DNA of 64,000 nucleotides, taken from assembly GCA_032622095.1 (NCBI GenBank), contig CP136062.1, positions 3,474,001-3,538,000 on the forward strand. Direction: 5' to 3'. This document shows, in pieces, positions 12,026-22,830 of the stretch. The stretch comes from Siphonodentalium dalli (Eukaryota > Mollusca > Scaphopoda > Gadilida > Siphonodentaliidae). Position 1 is the first letter of the stretch. Each line of letters opens with the position of its first letter. The position numbers were made by a program, and so were the translations under genes. The notes under the pieces are model-generated. The model was not told the DNA's origin. It saw nothing but the letters and a program-made list of their open reading frames with translations, and searched no databases.

Positions 12026-12610
12026 TTACATTTCAGTCAATTCACATTTTCAGCTGCATATATGTAAACCAATTTCATCATTAAAGAAATTGCAAATTCA
12101 TCGTTGATCATCATCTCAACATTTCATTACAGTGAGACTTTATGTTCACACATCGATTCATTCAGGCAACATTTTTTCCATTTCTACACTGGTCATTGCA
12201 TTGATCGTCTTCAATGGGGATAATATATAATTCTATATGTATATCATCGTTAACTATTAAAGTGAAATTTCTCTTCCACCCAATCGATATTGCATTAAAA
12301 TGACGCTTCATATTCATTCAATAATTTCTGTTTCTACATGTACATCGCTTATTGCATTGATTGCCTTCAGGTAAGGTAATCTATGTCCGACTCAAAATAT
12401 TAAAGTGACGCATCATATTCACAACACTTCATTCCATAATGTCTTTTTCTACATACTTGTAGTTTACATGTATTGCATTGATTGCCTGCAGCTAAGGTAA
12501 TCTATGACCGACTCAAATAATACAAATATTAAAGGCATTCCATTTCCATCCATTAATATTAATTTAATTCTAAGGAAACTTCTGCTGTGATATATATATG
12601 TATATATACA
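12026..12610. other. AT-rich non-coding stretch with a short direct repeat
   Basis: The block 'ttgcattgattgcc..aggtaatctatg..cgactcaaa' occurs twice, at about 12353-12410 and 12474-12530. Otherwise the stretch is AT-rich and no gene is recognised. A TA dinucleotide-like run (TATATATATGTATATATA) lies just before the next element. Confidence 0.6.
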
Positions 12611-13140
12611 TACAGGGTACTACGTGTGCTACACCACTCGGATAAATGTCTGTGTCATCACACTAAAATACCATGTTAGAACTTGAATTGATATATTCGT
12701 AATCGTATATAGTCACCAATAGCCTGGTTACTACCGTAGTACCTGACATTGCCCATCTAGTGAACTATTCAAACACAACAGGCCTGGTTGATTTCGCTGT
12801 GGGATGATGGTTTACTTCCATCCTCAAGCTATGGAATAATTTTGTTCTGACGTGCAGGGGTAGATATGCTTGAGGCCCCACCACAGTTCAATTTACACCA
12901 GGTTCTCAGCTATTATGATCTTATGTTCGAAATTTACTTATATGTTTGGACTGATCATAACCATGATTTTAATGCTGGGTTTGAATAGTTCACCGGATGG
13001 ACAATGTATGCTACTACCGTAGTAACCCGGCTATTGGTGACTATATACGATAACGAATATATCAATCCAAGTTCTAACATGGCATTTGTGTGACGACACA
13101 GACATTTCTCCGAGTGGTGTAGCACATGTAGTACCCTGTA
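12611..13140. mobile_element. MITE-like hairpin element with arms of about 163 bp
   Basis: Arm 12611-12774 starts TACAGGGTACTAC and pairs with 12979-13140, ending GTAGTACCCTGTA. The arms match well over their whole length ('gctacaccactcgg', 'gtcaccaatagcc', 'tgaactattcaaac'). If the terminal TA is read as a duplicated target, the termini are CAGGGTACTAC, which would fit a TA-targeting family such as Tc1/mariner. That assignment is an inference. The loop of about 204 bp contains 'gtgcaggggtagatatgcttgag', which recurs outside the element at about 15022. Confidence 0.75.
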
Positions 13141-15945
13141 CGGAACATCCTATAATTATTGTAATATTGAATTTAATGATCAACTTGGTGGTTGCTCCAT
13201 TACGTGTCACGTACGATCATATTAGTGATACCAGTCTTCGGCATAACTATGCCTGTGATTTGTTGACCGCTGTGGTGTATAACTAATTCATACCAATGGG
13301 TCAGCGGTGAGGTATCTTATCTTGATGGCGGTTGTTGGTAGAATGTGATACATTGTAAACTTAAATTGGAATCTCTTGACCTTGTAAGTATTCCATGGTC
13401 ACCTTTTTACATTTAACCCAAGGCTGTGGTGGTGCAGCGCATTGCAGATCCTGTTCCCGTGCATTCTCTTACATACGGTACATGTAAATGTGAGTGACCC
13501 ATAAATTCCTATAAGTTGTGTTATGTACATGTAATAGTACATAATAGTATACTCTATAAATCAACATCAAAACTCTCATTTATGTTTCCGATTATAGTAA
13601 TTTACTATCGCCAAGGAATAGGTTAACATCTGCCGATCATGATCGGCCTCTCATTTGCTCAATAGGTTTTATGATTGGGGTCAGGGTTTTGTACCTGTAA
13701 TGGGAATCTGTTATTTTATTATTTTAACTAAATGTTTACTGACATGTGAACCATCTTATTGTTTTAAAAAGGGGGGTATCCTTAGTCCCATTGGGACAGT
13801 CACACCTCTAATGTTTACAAGAGTTACGGCCCTTGTTTGAGTTAGAAATCTGTGAAATTTGTGTCCGAAGGAATATTTAAGATTGTAAATCGGGGAGTTA
13901 ATTACAGGGTGTTCTTGTATGTTGAGCATAGTTGGTGGAAAGGATCCCCACATACCAGTTTCATATTTGCCTGTTTCATATTTTGACTTGGAAATTTGTG
14001 ATTGAGGATTCGGAGGGTTCGGAGGTATATAGTGGAGACCTTCGTTTGACCCCGTCCTTCACAGTGCAAGTTTTGTCTGCACTCTTTTCGGAGTTATGAC
14101 CCTTTGCCAGAGTTATGACCTTGTGTTAGACTGAGAGAAGTGCCCCATTATTACTTTATTTTCGCTCTAAATATAGGCAACATTGAGCGTTCCCTGTCTT
14201 ATATTCCACTATAGTACAAGAAATCTCAATCATGCCGCCATTATACTGAACAAATGACAGAAATAATTTGATACATGTGTAGCATGCCTTTCAATCCGAC
14301 AAGAGTACATGTACATGTAAATCATTATTCATGATTTTCATTAACTCATTTTCAACACTTTGATTCTGACTTGCTGTAGAAATTCTAAAGCATTTGCCTA
14401 AAGTGATATCTTATCAGTTGTATGTATTTCAATTACTGCTACTACAAGTGAGAATTATGAATATTGAATTGCAATTTCATTTCATTCCTGGCGGTAGTTT
14501 ACCTTTTATTGTGAAAATATGACAGAAAAGATAACAACACTTGTCACTATAGTCTACACACTGCAAGGTGAGTGAAATTATGAATTATTGACAAAATTGA
14601 AAATCATGTATTTCTATAAAACTGGCGAAGGAAATAGCGGTATGAGTTTGTGCTATAAATTACTTGAACATGAAATCGTGTGGGACTGGTTGAATTGACC
14701 TGCGATATGATGGATCACATCCATCCGCAAGCTACTTTTGCCATTTAACCCTTTCACACTGGGGCAGCATTAAAGATAATGTGCCTGTGCACACTCATAT
14801 ACATGTATAAATATATGCACGTCTCTCATGGTGAGCGCCTCGCTTATAAAAGTTCACTGGTTTACAATGTTAAGGCAAATGTTGTTAGACCAATGTCTTT
14901 TCTTATATACGCGAGGCTCCCATTGGGAGACTCCCATATATATAAGTGTGCATTGGACCAAGTTTTTCGCAAAATTTCATTGAGCTCTAGTCATGATAAG
15001 GTTAATGGCATTTTTCTGATGTGCAGGGGTAGACATGCTTGAGACCCCGTCACAGTTTAATTCACACCAGTTTCTCAGCTTCTGTTATTTTACGGAGTTC
15101 GAACTCATAGTCCTGATAGATGTACATGTACTGGTATATGGTGATTTATGAGCTGAGTTTAGAACCACATAATTGGTGGGAGGGGTTCTGGTTCTGACCC
15201 CTCCCTAACTTTGGTATTCGGTGGATAATCTGTTGTAACTAGACCAACAAATGGCCACATTTAGAATATTTCTAACCATATGAACTTGAGGTACCTGTTA
15301 CAAAATGATTCAATCGTGTGAGATTGAAGCCACAGGAACATCCATGTTGGTCGGTTGATAAAGGTTTATCGTCATTTCAGCCGCTATGCCATGTCACAAC
15401 ATCAGTTTTACTGGTTGAATGACCACATCAAACGGGCGCCCATGTTGTTCAGCTTTGGTTCGTTAATTAAGCTAGCTTATGTTCATATTAGTCATGTTGT
15501 TACACAACTTATGTAATACCTTTAGGGCTGTAACGAAACACATGTTCATGATATGATACATATCACAATACAAACCCACGATATGATCAGTACATGTCAC
15601 GATTCACCTTATTGCTTTTGAAACTCAACTGAAATCGATATTTCTAAAATTTGAAGTTGAACAATTATTCATAAAAAAATATGTGATTGTATCCTTACAA
15701 CCATCTCTCAATGTTTGTATGAATCATTTTGGTGTAAACAATATTTTGTATACCAGATTTATACAAAAATTTACAGATGATGTTCATATATATACTTAAT
15801 TATGGTATGGCCAAAACAAGAAATGGTTTTGTTTCACAGGCACCGGCGTGTCGACTTTTAACCCCTGCGTCGGTGCTTTTTATTGGTATTTTGACCCCAG
15901 CAAATATAAAATAGACCTAATTCCACGAAATACCACGAAAATAGG
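13141..15945. other. Non-coding spacer with scattered repeats
   Basis: No gene is recognised. The block at 15010-15085 ('tgcaggggtagacatgcttgagaccccgtcacagtt..cacacca') matches the loop of the 12611-13140 element. The block at 14450-14545 ('gaatattgaattgcaattt', 'ggtagtttaccttttattg', 'gaaaatatgacagaaaagataac') recurs in diverged form at about 63365-63460. A small stem-loop (GGCACCGGCG and CGTCGGTGC) lies at about 15840-15880. Confidence 0.5.
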
Positions 15946-15949
15946 TAAC

Positions 15950-16365
15950 ACCGCTCTTTAGTGCAAATGCTAAGGAGCGGTATACCGCTCTTTGGCTATG
16001 TGGGTCTGATACGTTAATGAACGGTATACCGCTCTTTAGTTATTTGGTGCTAAATAAAGGTATACTGATCTTTAACTCTCGGTGCTAAAGAGCGGTCCAT
16101 GTTGAATGAACGACACGTGCGTTGCCAAGATACTAGTATTTTGCGCATTAAGCCAACACAATTAACACATAACGTTATAATCCATACTGCTATTTAGCCC
16201 TCACCGCTATTTAAAGAGCGGTGAGCCGTTCTTTAGCCCTCAGTGCTAATGAGCGGTCCATGTTGGATGAGCGACAGGGTGTTGCCAAGATATTTTGCGC
16301 ATTGCGCCAACGTATAACGATTAAAGTTATAATCCGTACCGCTTTTTAGCCCTCGTCGCTAATAG
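15950..16365. repeat. Cluster of GAGCGGTATACCGCTC palindromes
   Basis: The motif CCGCTCTTTAG and its reverse complement CTAAAGAGCGG recur many times. In places they form near-perfect palindromes such as AAGAGCGGTATACCGCTCTT. A longer unit of about 165 bp ('gagcggtccatgttg', 'gttgccaagatatttgcgcatt', 'gttataatcc') is present twice, at about 16090-16250 and 16252-16370. The same motif occurs at 21300-21362 just outside the other end of the fold-back. Confidence 0.75.
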
Positions 16366-16489
16366 TTAGGGAGCCCGCATATGTTCTATTTACACTTTTG
16401 CGTACAAAAGGTTTGACCCCCTAAAGTTGGTACCAATAATGGAACATTCTGAAAAACCGATTTCTTAAGTTGCGCATTCCTGTGGTTTA

Positions 16490-18000
16490 GGGGCTGCTGA
16501 ACCCCAAAAAGTGCCAAAAATCACTTCTATTTACACTTCCGCGTACATCGTTGAATTTTGGTTTGATGATACTCCTAAGTGTTCTGATTAAGAAAACACA
16601 ACTTAAGAAAGGGATTTTCCTGGGGTTTTCAGATAAGAAAGGGGGTCCCATGCTGAACCCCAAAACGTGATTTTTCACTTTTTTTTACCCTTTCGCGTAC
16701 ATCCATAATTTTTGGTCTCAAAGTACTTTGATATATACTAATTATAAAAACACAACTTAAGAAGAAACTTTTCCTGGGGTTTTAAAATAAGAAGGGGGTC
16801 ATCGGGTCACCCCTCAAAACGTAAAATATCACTTTTATTTACATGATTGCATTCGACCAACGTGTGTGTAAATGCGTACACCCCTGGAACATTGCACTAT
16901 TACAACAAATACATCCCTAAATCGATACGATCAACTTAAGAAATATATATTCATCTCGTTTTCTGATAAGAACGAGACTTGTTACCCCCCCCCCCCCACA
17001 ACCCGATCCATTTTCTAGAACTATAAAAGTGAGACAGTTTTATGAAAATTATAGCGGGAACATCTAGTAAAATGTATACATTTTCGTGAAGCTAAGACAT
17101 AATGACACTTTTTTGGGTTAAAATTGAAACTCACCATCCAAGATGGCCGCCAAAATGGCCGCCGGAAGTTGAAAATATGACATTTTTTCACAAATATCTT
17201 CTAGATCAATTCATGCTGTTTTGAACTGGTTGAGTAATGCAACTTTATTTTGTATATTAATTGATCATTGGAGCAATTAAATATGCAATTATTGCGGTCC
17301 TGACCCCTTCCGATCCCTCAAAAATTTGATTGTACAGAATGCGGTATAAAATTTCACCAAAAAAAATCACAATTGGGATTCTAGTCATATTTCAACAAGA
17401 AATGAACAGAACCTTGTAATGTGAGTGAGGCATATCATTACCTATGCATATTCCAAATCACTGGAACCAAAGTTCTTACTTTGGCTCAAAATGGCTGCCA
17501 ATATGGCCGACAAAATATGGAAAATGGTAAATATTACACCAGCGTGTCCTGCAATCGCTTACAAGTTGTGTTGATGTATAAAATTGGCCATTCTGCATTC
17601 TATACATTGAATACTAACATGTCTGATGCACCATGGTTAATTGTTACTATTTTCACCACTGGCATCGTCAAAAATATTGGACTTTTCTCTAAAAAAAACT
17701 TTACATAAATATTGGCAAAAATTCAGTTTTCAGGTTTGGACCATTTTTTCAGGTAAAATATAACTATCTTTGGAATAAAAGGTGTTTATTGTTTTGGTCT
17801 ATCTTAAATGTGTCACACTACGGTGTTTATATACCAAGTTGCTCAAGATGGCTTCCAAAATGGCAACCAAATTTGTAAAATGCTAATTTTTTACATATAT
17901 CCCGAACATTCTCTGCATTATCCGAAAAGGTAGCAAATTGTGACTCACTTGGTTAGTATATGTGTTAGTTAATTAACTGACAACTACATGTTATATTCCC
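16490..18000 (+). repeat. Tandem units expanded only in the left arm
   Basis: Two tandem families occur. One has a unit of about 150 bp from about 16380 to 16850, with 'acaacttaagaaa..tcctggggttttca', 'gaaccccaaaacgtg' and 'cgcgtacat'. The other has a unit of about 370 bp with cores near 17140, 17480 and 17850, reading 'aagatggc..ccaaaatggc..' before 'aaaat..taatttt'. The right arm keeps one copy of each. No coding potential is recognised. Confidence 0.7.
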
Positions 18001-18229
18001 AGTTGTCCCAGTTCCGTATGGGGCATGACAAATTCATTTTAAAGTATGTAATTTTGCCGAGAACCTCTTTTGTGATTTTGGCCATATTCATTGAAAGGAA
18101 ATGGGCAAAACTTTGAGACAGAACTGAGATGGACCATAATCTTTGGATATTCTGGTCCATTATGATAAAATAAAATGTCTACAGGATACAGTGTGGATGC
18201 CAATATCGTAGCCAGGGAGTTACTCTGTG

Positions 18230-20580
18230 ATCATATGTGAGGTGAATAGGTATACAGGGAGTTATTGTATGTCATGACTGATGTGAGTAGGTATACAATG
18301 AGTGACTATATGGTTATAAGTGGGTTGTCCATGGTAAGATGCATCTAGGTATTCAGGGAGAGGTCGTGGTCAGGTGTGAGGTGAATCTGTATGCATGGAG
18401 TGACTGTATGGTGTATGATTGTGTATATCCAGTACGGGTGCATTCGGTGTGCCTGTATGGTCATTGGTGTGGTGTATGGATATAGCTATATGGTCATCTA
18501 TGTGTTGATTATGTATATATGGAGTGACTGTAAGGTCATGGGTGGGATGTACATGTGTAGTCTGTATGATCATGGATGGAGTGTGTGGATAAATAGGTAG
18601 TGATTTTATGGTTACGGGTAATGTGTATAGGTATACATGGAATGACTGTACGGTCATGATTGAATATGAATACCTGGAGTAAGCTGGGTGGACATTATCG
18701 AGCGTGTGGGTACATAGGGAGTGTCCTTGTGGTAACGGGTGGGATGTATATTTATATATATCGTGGATGTATTATCATTGGTGGGTGTATAGGGCTTAAC
18801 TGTATTATCATGGATGGCGTGTACGATTATACAGTGAATTGCTGAATTGTCATGTGTTAGGTGTATATGCAAGTATGGATTGTTTGAGTGGTCGTATGTG
18901 CGGGATTTTTGTATATCTGGAAGGGCTGAATGGCCATTAGTGAAGGTTACATGTATACCTGGAGTGAATCTATGGTCTAGGGTGGGCTGCATATGTATAT
19001 CGAGTGGTTATATGACTATGTGTGTCGAATAGGTATACAGGTAGTGACTGTATGGTTAATGGTGAGATGAGTACATGTAGGTATACAAGTAGTGACTATT
19101 ATCATAAATGTAATGAACATCTATACAGGGGTGACAGGCGTATGAGTATACATGTACCTGTTGTTCCTGTTTGGTGACTCGTGTCGGTATCGTCATGTGT
19201 AGGTTATACCAGTACACACACGTGTTGCTTTATTGTCATGGGCGAGGGATATGTGTATATAGCGAGTGGCTATATGGCCATGGATGAGGTGCATATGCAT
19301 ACATGGAGTGGCTATACTGACATGGCTGGGGTGTATTAGTATATCTTGAGTGGCTATTCGGCTATGGTGTGACTAATAGGGATACCGGGATTGACATGGC
19401 CAATGTTGGGGTGAATATGAATACAAGGATTGACCATGATCGTGTATGAATGTTTTGAAAAGGTACACACGGGGTGACTATATGGCCATAGGTCAGGTGA
19501 AGGAGTATACCAGGTAACATGGGTGAGGGTATGTGTATGAAGCGAGTGGCTATATGGCCATTGGTGATGTGCATATGTATACCGGAATGACTTTATGGTC
19601 ATTGTTGTGGTGTTGATGTATATATTGATTGTCCATTTGACCATGTGTTTGGAGAATAGGTATACAGGGAATGACCTTATGGCCAATGGTGAGATGAATG
19701 GGTATACATGGAGTGACTATATGGTTATGGGTCATGTTTAGGAGTATACCCGGTGTGCCTGCATTGTGACGCGTGGCTGTATGGTCATCCGCGGTCATGG
19801 GTCAGGTGTACATGTATACAGTGGGTAACTATATTGTTATATGTGTGGTGTTTATGTATATATGTAATGACTGTGTGATAATGGGTGGCTATCGCTTTCC
19901 ACGATATGACATGACCTCTCTATTGATTAACATATCCTTGAGTTATTGTGGAAAGCGATAGCCACCCAAGGTACACATGTACAACCCACCCATTACCCCG
20001 GTCACTCCATATGTACATAAACACCACACAAATGACAACATAGTCACCCACTTTATACACGTACATGTACTAGTACACCTGATCATACAGCCATACTTGG
20101 TTATACCCGTACATACCACAAATGACGATACAGCCACGAGTCACCATGCATGAACACCAGGTATACACCTACACCGACCATATAGTCACTCTATGTATAC
20201 ATATTCACTACATTCACGATCATACAGTCACTCATTGTATACATATTCACCTCACCATGGACCATACAGCCACTACATGTATACCTATTCGCCATACCCA
20301 TGACCATGGAGTTAATCCAGGTATACATATGCACATCACCAATGGTGAGCCCTTCCAGATATACCAATATCCGCACATACGACCACTCATAAGTTCCATA
20401 CTTGCCATACTCATACACGCCATCCATGATAATAAATCTAATCCCCATACACCACCAATGATAACACATCCACAACATATATAAATATACGTCACACCGT
20501 TACCAACAGGGCACTCCCTATATACCCACAAATCATTCATGACCATACAATAACTCCCTGTATACCTATTATCCTCATCT
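18230..20580. repeat. Mirror-image minisatellite in both fold-back arms
   Basis: The plus-strand half (about 18230-19882) repeats variants of GTATACAGGGAGTGACTGTA followed by 'tggtcatgggtgaggtg', with unit lengths of roughly 40-60 bases. From about 19968 to 20580 the same units run in reverse complement ('catacagtcactcc', 'gtatacatattcacc', 'catgaccatac'). The arms differ in length (about 1.65 and 0.6 kb), so copy number changed after the inversion was formed. His/Thr/Ile-rich frames here are translated minisatellite, not proteins. Confidence 0.85.
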
Positions 20581-21300
20581 ATGATCATAACTCCCTGGCT
20601 ACCATCTTGGCTTCCACCCTGTATCCAGTTGATAAATTTTATCATAATGGGCCAGAATACCCAAATATCATGGTTCATCTCAGTTCAGTCTCAACGTTCT
20701 GCCCATTTCCTTTCAATAATATGGTTCTCCGCAAAATTCCATTCTGCAACTTTAAAATAAATTTGTCATGCCCCATACGGAACTGGGACAAACATAATAG
20801 AACGTAGTTGTCAGTTAATTACATTGTAACTAACACGTACAATAACCAAGTGAGTCACAATTTGACACTTTTTTCGGATAACGCAGAGAATAATGTTCGG
20901 GATATTTTAACTTTTAACTTTTTACAAATTTGGTTGCCATTTTGGAAGCCATCTTGAGCAATTTAGTATATAAACACCGTAGTGTGACACATTTAAGTTA
21001 GACCAAAACAATAAACAACTTTCAATCCAAAGATAGTTACATTTTACTTGAACAATTGGTCGAACCCTGAAAAGTTTATTCTTGCCGATATTTATGTCCA
21101 ATATTTCTGGTAAATGTCAGTGGTGACAATAGTAAAAATGATCCATGGTGCATCAGACATGTTAGTGGCCCCTAAACCCCAGGAATGCGCAACTTAAGAA
21201 ATCGGTTTTTCAGAATGTTCCATTATTGGTACCAACTTTAGGGGGTCAAACCTTTTGTACGCAAAAGTGTAAATAGAACATATGCGGGCTCCCCAACTAT

Positions 21301-22560
21301 AAAGAACTGTATACCGTTCTTTAGCCCTCAGTGCTAAAGAGCGGTATACCGTTCTTTAGACACTCCGTAAAATATATGAGCAAGAGACTATTATCATAAT
21401 TTTTTAATATTACAAATATCAGGATGAAAGTTTCAAAAAATAACAGCTGGATCAAAGACAATTCCCGCTATGGTATTTCCTTGCAAGATGAAGTGCATAA
21501 ACATACTGGTAAGCCTGAAGGTGAGGACATTTGGTATTGCATAATCTGAGAATAGTTACCAGTTTACTCTGACATTTTGATGATTTTCAAAACAAACTGT
21601 ACTAATATTAGCGACATTACCTCGCTCGAGATGTCGCTCGTAAGCTGACTTCCGGTATTCTGAAAAAAGCAAACCGACCATGGATCCGGAACGGTGTGTT
21701 CCGTCTATGGAATCATGTGACAATCGATCATTCGAGAACTATTCGGATTTAGCGCTAAAACGAAAGCCGAATAAATAAACTAACCTTTAGTGCTCAAATA
21801 AACCACCGCGATCAATTATAACCTGACTAACGAATTGTCCGAAAATCAGTCAGACACAATAATTAGACAAATTTCGATGAATTCTGGGAAAAAACTTATG
21901 TTTTAGACAGAAACAAAATTAAACTACCTGTCGCGATTTAACGTGCTGACCGGGTGTACCCGTGGAAAGAGTTACAACGGGCCAAAAATATAGCAGCTAT
22001 AAATAGACAAATTAGTATGGCAAGCCGAAGGGGGATAATTCACTGAACAGTTGTCACTTCCGGTTTTGAAATCCTGAAGCTAACCACGTTTACGACGGGG
22101 CGCTTTTTACGAAGCAAAAGCTATATTAATTGAATACTAACAATATATTTCACTTTTTTGTTTTATGGTAGGTGAAGCTAAACATTGAATACGTTTTTTC
22201 TGGTCGCAGCTAATGACACCTTTGACAAAACTGTGTTCATAAATTAATTTTGTCACAGTGTTAGCGTGTACACAGTACTCACAATTATCACAACCCAAAG
22301 GTTGTTTTACGGTTCGTAAGCGACGCAAGTATAGTTGTGACGTCACTAATTTCTATACTCTATCAACCTCAAAATTTGTTTTTTACATCCGGGCGATTCG
22401 GACCTATGGTGGCCGCCATAACCTTGACAAATTAACAAAACGAATTTATTTTACTTCTTCGATCATAGCAATACTGTTAAATTTGAAAAACAAAAACAAC
22501 CTTATTCCAAATTAAATGATTGAAGTGGATTTAGTTGACATAGGCTCATAGCATTCGTCA
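21301..22560. other. Non-coding spacer after the fold-back
   Basis: It begins with two more GAGCGGTATACCG-type motifs (21320-21360). The rest has no recognised gene. Short ACTTCCGG motifs near 21653 and 22048 resemble ETS-type sites, but no transcript can be assigned. Confidence 0.4.
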
Positions 22561-22830
22561 AACTTCGTCAGATACCGAACCGTTTCAGTTTGAGATTACA
22601 CCTGAGATTACGTCCCCTGGCCCATAGCAACGTTGCGATTGGTGACGTCATTTTCGTTACAAAATGGGTGCGCCCAGGTGCAAGAAGTTATCGGCGAGTG
22701 CATATTCGAAATTCTCCGTTGTTGTTCTCGTGCTCAATTGTATTGGTATAAGCCAATCGATTGGGCATACATTGTGTGTGAGGTCTCCGGACTTGGTTGA
22801 ACAGTGGAAGTGAAACTCAGTCAGTCGGAA
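22561..22830 (+). promoter_or_regulatory. Promoter-like stretch with a CRE-type site
   Basis: GTGACGTCA (a full cAMP-response-element core, TGACGTCA) lies at about 22642 next to CGATTGG-type CCAAT-box sequence. The surroundings are less AT-rich than the neighbourhood. No reading frame can be linked to it, so a promoter or 5' untranslated region is only a possibility. Confidence 0.2.

Larger units (their letters stand above)
16366..21300. mobile_element. Giant fold-back element (inverted repeat, about 4.9 kb)
   Basis: The outer arms 16366-16497 and 21168-21300 are near-perfect reverse complements ('gagcccgcatatgttctatt', 'aaaggtttgaccccctaaag', 'cgcattcctg'). The inner arms 17600-18220 and about 20590-21167 also pair ('catgtctgatgcaccatgg', 'cactacggtgtttatat', 'cagttccgtatggggcatga'). 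They meet at a central palindrome: 19883-19902 (GGGTGGCTATCGCTTTCCAC) pairs exactly with 19948-19967 around a 45-base spacer. The left arm has an extra 16498-17600, made of tandem units of about 150 bp and about 370 bp that exist only once on the right. No transposase is visible. Confidence 0.85.

Noticed and set aside
15090-15115. GGAGTTCGAACTC looked like a tRNA T-arm
   Set aside because: It is a simple palindrome, and no acceptor or anticodon stem or box A can be placed around it. No tRNA or rRNA gene was found in the window.
18370-18992. Minus-strand frames rich in His, Thr, Ile and Tyr
   Set aside because: They are translations of the plus-strand minisatellite, and the mirror array at 20122-20484 gives the same composition on the other strand.
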